NCBI GenBank assembly: GCA_964342355.1
Contig: CAYFFG010000011.1
Span: 33,498 to 97,497 of the forward strand
DNA: 64,000 nucleotides
Direction: 5' to 3'
DNA from: Hirschia sp964342355
GTDB taxonomy: Bacteria > Pseudomonadota > Alphaproteobacteria > Caulobacterales > Hyphomonadaceae
Of this stretch, positions 44,381 through 54,003 are shown piece after piece. The position numbers were made by a program, and so were the translations under genes. Below the pieces are notes generated by a model. It was not told the origin of the DNA and ran no database searches. It worked only from the letters and a program-made list of their open reading frames with translations. Each line of letters starts with the position of its first letter. The stretch's first letter is position 1.

Positions 44381-46015
44381 CTAAACAAGCCGGGATTGCA
44401 CCTTTGCGGCCTCTATAAAGGACGTAAACAACGGATGTGGCTCAAATGGGCGTGATTTCAGCTCTGGATGGAACTGTACGCCTATATACCAAGGGTGATT
44501 CTTCAGCTCAACAATCTCTGGCAATTCACCATCTGGAGACACTCCGGAAAATTCCAAGCCTACTTTTTCGAGTTGATCGCGATAAGCCATATTCACTTCA
44601 TATCTATGGCGATGGCGGTCTTCTATCTCTGCAGAACCATATATCTTTTCGACCAGTGAGCCCGTTTTTAACATTGCTGGAAACGCGCCCAATCGCAAGG
44701 TGCCGCCTAAATCTCCATCCTTAGTACGAACTTCCTTTTCATTGCCCCGGGTCCACTCCTCCATCAGGCCAACAATTTTTTCTGTCGGTTTTCCGAATTC
44801 CGTCGTTCCCGCGCCAGCGATATCGGCTAGATGTCTTGCAGCTTCAACAACCATCATCTGCATTCCATAGCAGATGCCAAAACAGGGTATGCGTTGCTCT
44901 CGCGCATATTGCGCTGCTCGCATTTTTCCTAGAGCGCCTCGTTCGCCGAAGCCGCCCGGAAGAAGTATTGCATGAGCGCCTGACAATTCATCTTCCAAAT
45001 CAGCGTCAGGGTCGTCAAACGATTCTGATGACACCCATTTGATGTTTACCTTCACTCTATTGGCCAGCCCACCATGATGTAAGGCTTCAATAACCGACTT
45101 ATACGCATCGGGCAGCACGACATATTTTCCAACAATCGCAACATCCACTGAGCCGTCAGGGCTTCTAAGCGCCTTTGAAACACTGTTCCAGCGTGAGAGG
45201 TCTGGTTCGGGCGCGTCCTGGATACCAAAATGCCGGAGGACCTCCTTATCTAAGCCTCGCGCATGATAGTCTAACGGAACTTCGTAGATATGTTCGGAAT
45301 CCAACGCCTCGATGACGCTATCCTGACGCACATTACAGAACAAACCAATTTTACGGCGCTCGCTCGCAGGAATCGGACGCTCTGAACGGCAGAGCAGAAT
45401 ATTTGGCTGAATCCCGATCGATCGTAACTCCTTCACAGAGTGCTGTGTTGGTTTGGTTTTCATCTCTCCCGCTGTTGCAATGTAAGGCAACAAAGTCAGA
45501 TGCACATAGACTGCCTGGTTTGGTTCCAAGTCTTGCCCAAGCTGTCTAATCGCTTCAAAAAAGGGTAAGCCTTCAATATCGCCTACAGTTCCGCCGATCT
45601 CACACAGCACAAAATCGACATCACCAGCATCTGATAAGACAAAATCTTTTATCGTATTAGTGACATGTGGAATGACTTGTACGGTCGCGCCGAGATAATC
45701 ACCACGTCTCTCTTTTTCGATAATTGTCTGATAAATACGACCGGTGGTGATGTTATCGGACTGGCGAGCTGAAACACCGGTAAAACGCTCATAGTGACCA
45801 AGATCCAAGTCGGTCTCAGCACCATCATCGGTTACAAACACCTCACCATGCTGATAAGGCGACATGGTACCTGGATCAACATTCAAGTAGGGGTCGAGTT
45901 TGCGAAGACGCACCTTGTACCCCCTCGCCTGCAACAAAGCGCCCAGCGCTGCAGACGCGATCCCTTTCCCTAAAGAAGAAACCACGCCGCCAGTTATGAA
46001 AATATATCTTGTCAT
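44381..46015 (-). CDS. pyrG: CTP synthase
   Basis: A 544-residue CTP synthase with the N-terminal synthetase domain (YIFITGGVVSSLGKGIASAA) and C-terminal class I amidotransferase domain (IPCFGICYGMQMM with the nucleophilic Cys, and GVQFHPELKSRPF with His-Glu). It makes CTP from UTP and glutamine. It follows secG by 50 bp in the tpiA-secG-pyrG order. Confidence 0.97.
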   Translation of the reverse strand: MTRYIFITGGVVSSLGKGIASAALGALLQARGYKVRLRKLDPYLNVDPGTMSPYQHGEVFVTDDGAETDLDLGHYERFTGVSARQSDNITTGRIYQTIIEKERRGDYLGATVQVIPHVTNTIKDFVLSDAGDVDFVLCEIGGTVGDIEGLPFFEAIRQLGQDLEPNQAVYVHLTLLPYIATAGEMKTKPTQHSVKELRSIGIQPNILLCRSERPIPASERRKIGLFCNVRQDSVIEALDSEHIYEVPLDYHARGLDKEVLRHFGIQDAPEPDLSRWNSVSKALRSPDGSVDVAIVGKYVVLPDAYKSVIEALHHGGLANRVKVNIKWVSSESFDDPDADLEDELSGAHAILLPGGFGERGALGKMRAAQYAREQRIPCFGICYGMQMMVVEAARHLADIAGAGTTEFGKPTEKIVGLMEEWTRGNEKEVRTKDGDLGGTLRLGAFPAMLKTGSLVEKIYGSAEIEDRHRHRYEVNMAYRDQLEKVGLEFSGVSPDGELPEIVELKNHPWYIGVQFHPELKSRPFEPHPLFTSFIEAAKVQSRLV

Positions 46016-46065
46016 GACGGGATTAGATAAACGCTCGGAATCAGAGCTGACGTCAAGTCGTGAAT

Positions 46066-46518
46066 TTAGTCTTTTGGCGAGATTGTATCGGAAGCGCTGT
46101 CAGAATCAGCGGCGTCCGATGTATCAGTTGAGCTCTCAAGATCATTTTCAGGCTCTAACCCGGAAACAGAGTCTTCTGAAGGGACTATGTCCGAGTTTTC
46201 TGTGTCTGTTTCGGTGCTGGACGCTTCATTCAGAAGGTCAGACAAAGTGCCGCCTTCTTCAATTGTGCGCTCAACATCAGAAGCATCTTTTGTTTGGTCT
46301 GCTGTTATTCGTGTCAGCCACAAACTAGCGCAGAAAAAAATTGCCGCCAGTAACATGGTCACACGAACCAAGGTATCAGCAGCGCCGCGACCAGACATCA
46401 AGCCGCCACCGCCGCCGCCGCCCATTCCCAACGCGCCACCTTCAGATCTTTGCAGGAGGACGGCGACAATCATCGCCAGACATGAGAGGAGGCTTATGAC
46501 GAGAAGAACATTTTCCAT
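46066..46518 (-). CDS. secG: Preprotein translocase subunit SecG with long acidic tail
   Basis: A 150-residue SecG: two membrane helices around MENVLLVISLLSCLAMIVAV and VRVTMLLAAIFFCASLWLT, joined by the conserved loop LQRSEGGALGMGGGGGGGLM. The tail after residue 75 is a long acidic low-complexity segment rich in Asp, Glu and Ser, ending TISPKD. SecG assists SecYE translocation. I start at ATG 46518 (MENV); ATG 46530 is possible. The tail length (about 75 residues) is unusually long for the family. Confidence 0.9.
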   Translation of the reverse strand: MENVLLVISLLSCLAMIVAVLLQRSEGGALGMGGGGGGGLMSGRGAADTLVRVTMLLAAIFFCASLWLTRITADQTKDASDVERTIEEGGTLSDLLNEASSTETDTENSDIVPSEDSVSGLEPENDLESSTDTSDAADSDSASDTISPKD

Positions 46519-46664
46519 AGTCGAGCGCATTACCTGAATGAAAAAACCAAGGGCCCTCAAAAGCACTTTAAAGCGCAAAGGCCAAGCCCTTTAACGGTGT
46601 TTTTTTAACTGATCCATCACAGGATCTCACTCCTGCCACTGTATCTAAGCTTTCAAAAGTATGT

Positions 46665-47414
46665 TCAAGCTGAACGAATAATCGCCAAAAAGTCGTCAGC
46701 TTTTAAACTCGCTCCGCCAACCAGACCACCGTCAACATCTTTAACCGCAATGATTTCGCGCGCGTTATTCGGCTTCATCGAGCCGCCATACAATAAAGGT
46801 GTGGTGTTAGCGAGATCTCCAATAATGTCTGCTAATGTATGTCTAATGAAAGTATGCGCCTCATCGATCTGTCCGACCGTGGGCGTGTGACCTGTACCGA
46901 TCGCCCAGATTGGTTCATATGCCACTACAATCGCCCTTGTTTTTGCGACTTCCGGAATACATCCGACTAATTGCTCCTTCAGCACCGCTAAAGTCTGTTC
47001 GCTTTCTCGTTCTTTGAGCGTTTCGCCAATACATATTATTGGCGTTAGATCAGCCCGAATCGCTGCTGAGGCTTTGGCGTTTACAATAGCATTATCTTCT
47101 CGATAATATTCTCTGCGCTCAGAGTGACCAACAATGACATACTTGGCGCCGAGGTCTTTCCATTTTTCGGCGCTAACGTCTCCTGTGTACGCCCCGGATG
47201 CTTCAACGTGGCAGTCCTGCCCCCCGATAAAGATCGGACGCCCCCGCATTAAGTCAGCCGCCAACGCAGCCAATGTAGCTGGCGGACAAATAGCAACATC
47301 GCCGTCAAATGGCGCTTTTTCCAGACTTTCCGCCATCAGCGAAATTTGCTGCAGGTCGGCACGCAGCCCGTTCATCTTCCAATTGCCCGCGATGAGTTTG
47401 CGTGGTTGCGTCAT
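46665..47414 (-). CDS. tpiA: Triosephosphate isomerase
   Basis: A 249-residue TIM barrel with LIAGNWKMNG (Lys), VIVGHSERREYY (His) and VVAYEPIWAIGTGHTP (Glu), the three catalytic positions, plus the phosphate-binding GGSMKPNNA and DGGLVGGASL. It interconverts DHAP and G3P. It is divergent from ppiD across 192 bp and probably starts the tpiA-secG-pyrG run. Confidence 0.97.
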   Translation of the reverse strand: MTQPRKLIAGNWKMNGLRADLQQISLMAESLEKAPFDGDVAICPPATLAALAADLMRGRPIFIGGQDCHVEASGAYTGDVSAEKWKDLGAKYVIVGHSERREYYREDNAIVNAKASAAIRADLTPIICIGETLKERESEQTLAVLKEQLVGCIPEVAKTRAIVVAYEPIWAIGTGHTPTVGQIDEAHTFIRHTLADIIGDLANTTPLLYGGSMKPNNAREIIAVKDVDGGLVGGASLKADDFLAIIRSA

Positions 47415-47606
47415 GTCTTGCGTCCCTTTGTTTGATGCGCTTTTGGCACCTAAAATGTTATTTTATGTGCGTCTTCAAGACCAATTGCCTTGCACGACGC
47501 TTCGCGCTCGCCTAGCAAGCTCTTTGGCAAGCGGCAAGTTTTGCAAGTTTCGTGCTGCATGAACGATCTGCTTTTGTTATAATGCTTCGTATAAAGAGTA
47601 TGTGGA

Positions 47607-49514
47607 ATGCTTTCATTCGTTCGCAGTCTGGTGCGCTCTAAATTTATGCTCATCGTGATCGGTCTATTGATCGTTGGATTGGCTTCGACCGGACTGCCAA
47701 GCGTGTTTAGTTCAACAGCCCCTCGCGGCTTGATTAGCGCGGGAGAGCGCTTCATTGTTCAAAGCGACATTGACGTAAAATTAGATGAATATGCCCAGCG
47801 TGTCCGCGAACAGACAGGGACCGTCGTTACGCGACAAGAATTAGCGCAGCGAGGTGATGCCGCACGACTAATTCAGGAACTCGTCAGCAGCACAGCAATT
47901 CTTTCTTTTGCAGATCAGAATGAAATCGCAGCAAGTCGTTTTGTCGTAACAGACCTAGTCGCAAATTCACCAGCCTTTAAAAATCAAGTAACCGGTGAAT
48001 TTGATTCTGAGGTTTATCAGGATTATGTCGCACGTGTTTATGGAGACTCCCGGAAAGATTTTGAGAAACGTTTGAAAGACGATTTTACAGTCGGTTATGT
48101 CGCCGATGCGGTTTCAATGGGATTTGACACACCAGACGCAATTGCAAACGTTTTCCTTGCTGTTCAGTCTGAGGAACGCCGCTTTTCTTACGTTTCTATT
48201 CCAGCATCCGTTGCAGATGATAACCTAACTACACCTACGGAGGACGAATTACGGGCATTTTATACTGAGCGCAGTAATTTGTTCGCTCAGCCAGAACGCC
48301 GCTCGATAACCGTCTTCTCAGTATCACCGAGCGACTTCATCGATGACATAACACCATCAGATGAAGAACTTCTCACCGAATACAACAACAATCAAAGTGC
48401 TTATGCAGGGCCGGAAACTCGTACTTTTCAGCAAATCACCGCACCCGATCGACGTTCGGCTCAGGCCATTGTAGATCAATTAGCCTCAGGCCGAGAACTT
48501 GAAGAAATCATAGACAACTATCCAAACGCTGCGCACATTGAGCGTGTCGCTAAACCAGATAACATTCCAGATGAGGAACTTCGGTCCGCAGTATTCAGAT
48601 CATCAATAGGCGGAATTTTTGGTCCGCTAGAAATTGATGGAAAGTGGTTGGTAACCAACGTTACAGCTATCGAACCAGGGCTTGTTCCCCCATTTGAAGA
48701 TGTAAAAGCAGACATCAGACAAACTTTTACCACTTACGGTTCTGAAAGAGCATTCGAGGATGCTCTTGAGACATTGTACGACCTATTTGGCGGAGGCTTT
48801 GGCTTGGAAGAAATAAGCGATGAAATGAGCGTTCCGCTTATATCTTTTGCTCCTATAGATGCCCGTGGAAGATTTAAAAACAATCAAGCTTCAAGCTATT
48901 TTCGAAACCGGCCCGAAGCGCTTCAAACAATCAATAACTTTGTCGCAGTCGGTGAAACGAGTGAAATTTTAGAGGCCAACGACAATGAACTCTATGTTGT
49001 TCGTCTAGATGCCTTGGAACCTGAACACGTGCCTGATTTCGACGAAATCAAAGACACCGTTGAAAACGTTTTTGAGAGGGTTCAAAAGTCAGAAGCTGCC
49101 CAAAACCTCGCAGAACAAATAGCCGACCAAGTAAGACAAGGCCAAGATTTAAAGAATTTAGCTGAAACTTACAGTTTGAATTATTCATCTCCGAGCGAAC
49201 CCATATCAAGACGCTCAGCCCCGGCCGGCGTGACGCGCCCTATGGGCGTAGCTATTGTAACCGCCAAGGCTGGAGACGTTGTTATTTCTGATGAAACTGA
49301 TGGCGGTCGAACAGTGATCCAAATTGAAAACGTCAGCAAATTTGACCCATCTCAATTCAGCGCGCTTCTTAGTACAGGTAAGCAATCTGTTGAACAGGAC
49401 ATTCTGGGTGATTTAAATGCGGCCTATCTAACCGCAATCCAAGAAGATTCCAAAATTCAGTACAACGCAGACGCCCTACAACAATACCTGCAAACGCTGG
49501 CAGGCGAGCAGTAA
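47607..49514 (+). CDS. ppiD: Peptidyl-prolyl isomerase PpiD-like periplasmic chaperone
   Basis: A 635-residue protein with one N-terminal membrane helix (SKFMLIVIGLLIVGLASTGL), a SurA/PpiD N-terminal chaperone region, and a parvulin-type domain (about 265-380) with TFQQITAPDRRSAQAIV and a degenerate active-site strand DGKWLVTNVT. It assists folding of outer-membrane and periplasmic proteins while anchored in the inner membrane. It lies 3 bp before trpE, so the trp genes may be read from its promoter. Confidence 0.9.
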   Translation: MLSFVRSLVRSKFMLIVIGLLIVGLASTGLPSVFSSTAPRGLISAGERFIVQSDIDVKLDEYAQRVREQTGTVVTRQELAQRGDAARLIQELVSSTAILSFADQNEIAASRFVVTDLVANSPAFKNQVTGEFDSEVYQDYVARVYGDSRKDFEKRLKDDFTVGYVADAVSMGFDTPDAIANVFLAVQSEERRFSYVSIPASVADDNLTTPTEDELRAFYTERSNLFAQPERRSITVFSVSPSDFIDDITPSDEELLTEYNNNQSAYAGPETRTFQQITAPDRRSAQAIVDQLASGRELEEIIDNYPNAAHIERVAKPDNIPDEELRSAVFRSSIGGIFGPLEIDGKWLVTNVTAIEPGLVPPFEDVKADIRQTFTTYGSERAFEDALETLYDLFGGGFGLEEISDEMSVPLISFAPIDARGRFKNNQASSYFRNRPEALQTINNFVAVGETSEILEANDNELYVVRLDALEPEHVPDFDEIKDTVENVFERVQKSEAAQNLAEQIADQVRQGQDLKNLAETYSLNYSSPSEPISRRSAPAGVTRPMGVAIVTAKAGDVVISDETDGGRTVIQIENVSKFDPSQFSALLSTGKQSVEQDILGDLNAAYLTAIQEDSKIQYNADALQQYLQTLAGEQ

Positions 49515-49517
49515 AAC

Positions 49518-50951
49518 ATGTCACTTCCGAAACTAAAAATCCGCCGCCGTTTGGATGACATCGAAACTCCTGTTTCAGCTATGTTGAAGCTGGACCCCCA
49601 CAATGCGGGTTCTTTTTTGTTTGAATCCGTATTGGGCGGCGAACAACGCGGTCGTTATTCTTTTATTGGCGTAAAGCCAGACCTGTGGTGGAAAGTTTCA
49701 GACGGTAAAGCAACCACTGCCACTGATCCGCAATTCACTGACATTCAGCACCAAAGCGACGAACCATTAGTAGACCTTCGTCGTTTTATAGATTTGTGTA
49801 AGGCAGACCTTATCGATCCGGATTTACCGCCAATGGCTGCAGGAGCTTTTGGATATCTGGGGTATGACATGATCAGGTACGTTGAGCGCCTTCCTAAGGC
49901 CCCGGAAGACGCCTTGAATGTGCCCGAAGCCGTGTTGATGCGGCCGACCGTCATTTTGATTTTTGACTCAGTAAAGCAAGAAATCATACTGACAACACCA
50001 ATAAACGGGTCAGAAGTAGAGGCCGAAGAGCGTCTTGATGAAATTGAAAACAAATTAGACGCCGCTCTACCACCCAGCCGTCCGCTCAACACACCACCGA
50101 CAGACTTGGAATTTAAGTCTAATACTGCGCCAGAGCGTTATCGGGCTATGGTTAGAAAAGCGCAGGAATATATTGAAGCCGGCGACATTTTTCAGGTTGT
50201 TCCAAGTCAACGGTTTACAACAAAATTCAATCATTCACCCTTTTCACTTTATCGCGCGCTCAGACGTCTAAACCCCTCGCCATTCCTGTTTTACGTCAAT
50301 ATCGGAAACTTCCAGGTCACTGGATCGAGCCCCGAAATTTTGGTGAGGTTAAGAGACCAAACAGTTACGGTCCGCCCTATTGCAGGCACTCTTCCAAGAG
50401 GAACCACCCCAGAAGAAGACATCAAAAACGAGAAGACACTTCTAGCGGATCCAAAGGAACGCGCAGAACACCTCATGTTACTAGATCTGGGACGAAATGA
50501 CGTCGGGCGCGTCGCGGAATATGGTAGCGTGAAAGTCACTGAAAGCTTCACAATCGAGCGCTATTCACATGTGATGCACATAGTTTCAAACGTTGAAGGA
50601 AAGATCCGGAGCAACGAAGACTGTGTTTCTGCCCTGATGGGTGGATTTCCTGCAGGAACCGTTTCTGGGGCTCCTAAAATACGCGCGATGGAAATTATCA
50701 ATGAGCTCGAAACCCATAAACGTGGGGTGTATGCAGGGGGCGTTGGCTATTTTGGCGCTGATGGCAATATGGACACCTGCATTGCGCTACGTACTGCTGT
50801 CATCAAAGATGGTGAGCTTCACGTTCAGGCAGGTGGCGGCGTTGTTCTCGACAGTGATCCGGAAAGTGAGTTCATGGAAACTGTTCACAAAGCTGGAGCG
50901 CTTTTCAAAGCAGCTGCTGAGGCTGGTCGATATTCAGGAACCAATCAATGA
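49518..50951 (+). CDS. trpE: Anthranilate synthase component I (TrpE)
   Basis: A 477-residue TrpE with SFLFESVLGGEQRGRYSFIG (feedback site region), EAGDIFQVVPSQRF, SPSPEILVRL-type SSPEILVRLRDQTVTVRPIA, and the Mg/chorismate signatures DLGRNDVGRVAEYGSVKV and FPAGTVSGAPKIRAMEII. It forms anthranilate with TrpG. It overlaps trpG by 4 bp. No leader peptide or attenuator fits the 3-bp gap from ppiD. Confidence 0.97.
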   Translation: MSLPKLKIRRRLDDIETPVSAMLKLDPHNAGSFLFESVLGGEQRGRYSFIGVKPDLWWKVSDGKATTATDPQFTDIQHQSDEPLVDLRRFIDLCKADLIDPDLPPMAAGAFGYLGYDMIRYVERLPKAPEDALNVPEAVLMRPTVILIFDSVKQEIILTTPINGSEVEAEERLDEIENKLDAALPPSRPLNTPPTDLEFKSNTAPERYRAMVRKAQEYIEAGDIFQVVPSQRFTTKFNHSPFSLYRALRRLNPSPFLFYVNIGNFQVTGSSPEILVRLRDQTVTVRPIAGTLPRGTTPEEDIKNEKTLLADPKERAEHLMLLDLGRNDVGRVAEYGSVKVTESFTIERYSHVMHIVSNVEGKIRSNEDCVSALMGGFPAGTVSGAPKIRAMEIINELETHKRGVYAGGVGYFGADGNMDTCIALRTAVIKDGELHVQAGGGVVLDSDPESEFMETVHKAGALFKAAAEAGRYSGTNQ

Positions 50952-51568
50952 CGACAGATACGTCCAAGCCTAAAATACTGGTCATTGATAATTATGACAG
51001 CTTCACCTGGAACCTCGTTCATTATCTGAACGAATTAGGCGCAGAAACATTGGTCGTTAGAAATGACGACAAAACAGTTTCTGATTTGCTCAAGCAAAAT
51101 TTTGATGGCGTCGTACTTTCTCCTGGACCATGTACGCCCAACGAAGCCGGTATCTGTTTAGAGTTTATACAAAAAGCACCTGAAGACATGCCCATTTTTG
51201 GCGTTTGTCTGGGGCACCAATCCATTGCTCAGGCCTGTGGCGGCGACGTTATTCGTGCCAAAGAGATACTTCACGGGAAAACCTCTGCAATCACCCACAT
51301 TGAAGGTGACATGTTTTCGGGCATTCCCCGTCAGTTCGAAGCGGTCAGATACCACTCGTTGGCAGTTAAGCGGGAAACAATTCCAAATACGATAAAGATA
51401 GAGGCAGAAACCTCTGATCATGAAGTAATGGCGGTCTCGCATGTGCATAGACCTGTATTCGGTGTCCAGTTTCATCCAGAATCTATTGGGTCAGAGCATG
51501 GCCATCGCCTGCTGGATAATTTTTTGAAAGTCGTGAAAAAGCACAAGCTAAGTAAAGAACTTGCCTAA
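50948..51568 (+). CDS. trpG: Anthranilate synthase component II (TrpG)
   Basis: A 206-residue glutamine amidotransferase: ILVIDNYDSFTWNLVHYLNE, LSPGPCTPNEAGI, nucleophile site FGVCLGHQSIAQ, and the His-Glu pair GVQFHPESIGSEHGHRLLDN. It supplies ammonia to TrpE. It overlaps both trpE (4 bp) and trpD (1 bp). Confidence 0.97.
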   Translation: MTTDTSKPKILVIDNYDSFTWNLVHYLNELGAETLVVRNDDKTVSDLLKQNFDGVVLSPGPCTPNEAGICLEFIQKAPEDMPIFGVCLGHQSIAQACGGDVIRAKEILHGKTSAITHIEGDMFSGIPRQFEAVRYHSLAVKRETIPNTIKIEAETSDHEVMAVSHVHRPVFGVQFHPESIGSEHGHRLLDNFLKVVKKHKLSKELA

Positions 51569-52590
51569 TGTCTGAAGCGGTCAAATCCATCATTTCTGAG
51601 CTAGCTGATGGTTTAACGCCAACAGGTTCTGCGCTGGAATCTGCCTTTGATGCCATATTGAGCGGAACATCCGACCCAGTCCAGATCTCAGCTTTTCTAA
51701 TGGGCTTGCGAATGAAGGGGGAAACGGTAGATGACCTGCTAGCGGGAGCACGTGTTATGCGCGCGCACGCCCGTAAAGTGAAAGCTCCGCCCAACGTCGT
51801 AGACACCTGTGGAACTGGCGGACTACCTTTTATCTCTCTCAACACCTCGACCGCGGCGGCAATTGTTGCTGCGGCGGCTGGAGCTGTCGTTGCCAAACAT
51901 GGCAACAGATCTGTTCCCCCCAAGACAGGCTCAGCCGATGTGCTTGAAGCGCTAGGGGTCAATTTGAACGTAAGCGAAGGCCAACTTGCTCAATGTCTTG
52001 AACAAGCCGGCATCGCATTCATGTTCGCCCAAGCTCACCATTCAGCAATGAGGCATGTGGCTCCCGTTAGAAAAACTTTGGGCATCCGGACAATATTCAA
52101 CTTACTCGGACCATTATCTAACCCGGCCGGAGCAAAATTTCAGGTTATGGGCGTGTTCGATAAATCCTGGTCTGAAAAAATGGCGAGCGTATTGAACGCG
52201 CTCGGAGCTCAACATGCGTGGATTGTCCACGGTGAAGATGGCCTCGATGAGATTACGACAACCGGTGAGACATTTGTTGTCGAAATTAAAGAAGGTAACT
52301 TGAGTTCGTTTTCTGTCACGCCCGAATCTGTCGGTCTTCAGCGACACTCACTCGATACCATCAAGGGTGGAAACGTTGCTTTTAACGCTGATGCTATTAA
52401 GGCAATACTTTCAGGCGAGAAAAATGCCTTCAGAGATATCGTCGCACTTAATGCAGGCGCATCCCTATTTGTATGTGGAGTTGCTTCGTCTTACGCTGAA
52501 GGAGTTGAAATCGCGCTTGCGGCCATAGACAGTGGAAAAGCCGCTGAGACACTTGCAACTCTCATCAGAGTCTCTAACGAAGCAGCATAA
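51568..52590 (+). CDS. trpD: Anthranilate phosphoribosyltransferase (TrpD)
   Basis: A 340-residue TrpD with the PRPP-binding DTCGTGGLPFISLNTSTAAA and KHGNRSVPPKTGSADVLEAL, then RTIFNLLGPLSNPAGAKFQV. It converts anthranilate to phosphoribosylanthranilate. It overlaps trpG by one base and precedes trpC by one base. Confidence 0.97.
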   Translation: MSEAVKSIISELADGLTPTGSALESAFDAILSGTSDPVQISAFLMGLRMKGETVDDLLAGARVMRAHARKVKAPPNVVDTCGTGGLPFISLNTSTAAAIVAAAAGAVVAKHGNRSVPPKTGSADVLEALGVNLNVSEGQLAQCLEQAGIAFMFAQAHHSAMRHVAPVRKTLGIRTIFNLLGPLSNPAGAKFQVMGVFDKSWSEKMASVLNALGAQHAWIVHGEDGLDEITTTGETFVVEIKEGNLSSFSVTPESVGLQRHSLDTIKGGNVAFNADAIKAILSGEKNAFRDIVALNAGASLFVCGVASSYAEGVEIALAAIDSGKAAETLATLIRVSNEAA

Positions 52591-52591
52591 T

Positions 52592-53136
52592 ATGACCACC
52601 GCTTTAGATCGCATCATTGAGTACAAACGTGAGGAAGTGAAAGCATTGCGGGCGTCTGCTCCAATGTCGGAATTGCTTGCCAAAGCGAAAGCTAACGGCA
52701 CGCCCAGAGATTTCTGCGGTCGACTAAACGCAGTGGTATCTGGTGGAACAAATGCTTTAATTTGTGAAATCAAACGCAAGAGTCCTTCTGCTGGTTTGAT
52801 CAAAGACCTAAAGAACCCAGTCCATACTGCAAAGGCCTACGAAGATGGCGGAGCTGCTTGCCTGTCCGTACTGACTGACGGGCCAAGTTTTGGCGGTTCA
52901 CTGAAGGACTTAGTCGAAGTAAGAAAGTCAGTTACCATTCCTGTTCTGCGAAAGGATTTTATGATCGATCCTTCGCAGATATTAGAAGCTCGAATCTATA
53001 ATGCCGATGCAATTCTAATCATAATGGCGGCAGTTGATGATGTGTTAGCAAAAGAACTTCATGACACTGCCACCGAGTTTGGAATGTCGGTACTCTTAGA
53101 AGCACACAATAAAGAAGAACTAGAACGTGCGCTGAA
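52592..53136 (+). CDS. trpC: Indole-3-glycerol phosphate synthase TrpC, truncated by an assembly gap
   Basis: About 181 residues of TrpC, from ATG 52592 (MTTALDRIIEYKREEVKALR), with EIKRKSPSAGLI, CLSVLTDGPSFGGSLKDLV and VLRKDFMIDPSQILEARIYN. This is the N-terminal two thirds of the enzyme; the rest is lost in the N-run at 53137. The upstream in-frame extension overlaps trpD and is rejected. Conserved order in relatives suggests moaC and moeA might also have been lost in the gap. Confidence 0.95.
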
Positions 53137-53236
53137 NNNNNNNNNNNNNNNNNNNNNNNNNNNNNNNNNNNNNNNNNNNNNNNNNNNNNNNNNNNNNNNN
53201 NNNNNNNNNNNNNNNNNNNNNNNNNNNNNNNNNNNN
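53137..53236. other. Assembly gap (100 N) inside trpC
   Basis: Exactly 100 N, the customary placeholder for a gap of unknown size. TrpC needs about 80-90 more residues, so at least some 250 bp is missing before the sequence resumes, just ahead of the lexA promoter. Confidence 0.97.
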
Positions 53237-53248
53237 TTACAACATCTG

Positions 53249-53277
53249 TTGACCTAAAACGAGAACACTTGTAGAAC
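53249..53277 (+). promoter_or_regulatory. lexA promoter with SOS box
   Basis: GAAC-ACTTGTA-GAAC at 53263-53277 matches the alphaproteobacterial LexA box GAAC-N7-GAAC. It overlaps a probable -10 (TAGAAC 53272-53277), 17 bp after a -35-like TTGACC (53249-53254). LexA autoregulation is the expected reading; lexA starts 35 bp after the box. Confidence 0.85.
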
Positions 53278-53311
53278 TTTCCGCGACTCATTAGTCATAG
53301 GCGGAAAAATC

Positions 53312-53998
53312 ATGCTCACAAAGAAACAGCGCGAATTGCTTCTTTTTATACATCAAAAAATAAAGGAAACGGGCGTTTCCCCATCATTCGATGAGATGAA
53401 GTCTGCGTTGGATCTAGCTTCAAAATCGGGCATACACCGTCTTATTACTGCGCTGGAAGAACGTGGTTTTCTGCGTCGGCTGCCGCACCGAGCTCGTGCT
53501 ATCGAAGTGCTAAAGCTACCGGAAAGCGCCACACCAACCGCGCCGCCACGCGGGCGGACTGATTTCAAACCCGCACTCGTAACACGCAATGGCGTATCTT
53601 CTCAACGCGCGCCGAAGGACACTATCCCTGTACTTGGAAGAATTGCTGCGGGTGTTCCGATAGCGGCAATTCAGAACGAAACAGACAGAGTTGTACCACC
53701 AGAAAGCGGCATGGATGCGGATCAGCATTTTGCCTTGGAAGTCCAAGGTGATTCCATGATCAATGCCGGAATTTTAGATGGTGATATCGTAATCTTGAAG
53801 AAAGATGATTCAGCAACATCTGGCGATATTGTCGTTGCGCTGATCCAAGAAGAAGAAGCCACACTGAAGCGTATTCGTAAACGGGGCGACACAATTGCTT
53901 TAGAAGCAGCGAACCCGGATTATGAAACTCGTATTTTTGGCGCTGACATGGTGCGTGTTCAAGGCCGATTAGTTGCATTGGTGAGGCGTTATCACTAA
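53312..53998 (+). CDS. lexA: SOS repressor LexA
   Basis: A 228-residue LexA: winged HTH (MLTKKQRELLLFIHQKIKET, ALDLASKSGIHRLITALEER), cleavage site Ala113-Gly114 in GRIAAGVPIA, catalytic Ser148 in VQGDSMINAG and Lys186 in EATLKR. It is preceded by a GAAC-N7-GAAC box. It ends 5 bp from convergent comEC. Confidence 0.97.
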   Translation: MLTKKQRELLLFIHQKIKETGVSPSFDEMKSALDLASKSGIHRLITALEERGFLRRLPHRARAIEVLKLPESATPTAPPRGRTDFKPALVTRNGVSSQRAPKDTIPVLGRIAAGVPIAAIQNETDRVVPPESGMDADQHFALEVQGDSMINAGILDGDIVILKKDDSATSGDIVVALIQEEEATLKRIRKRGDTIALEAANPDYETRIFGADMVRVQGRLVALVRRYH

Positions 53999-54003
53999 CT
54001 CCT

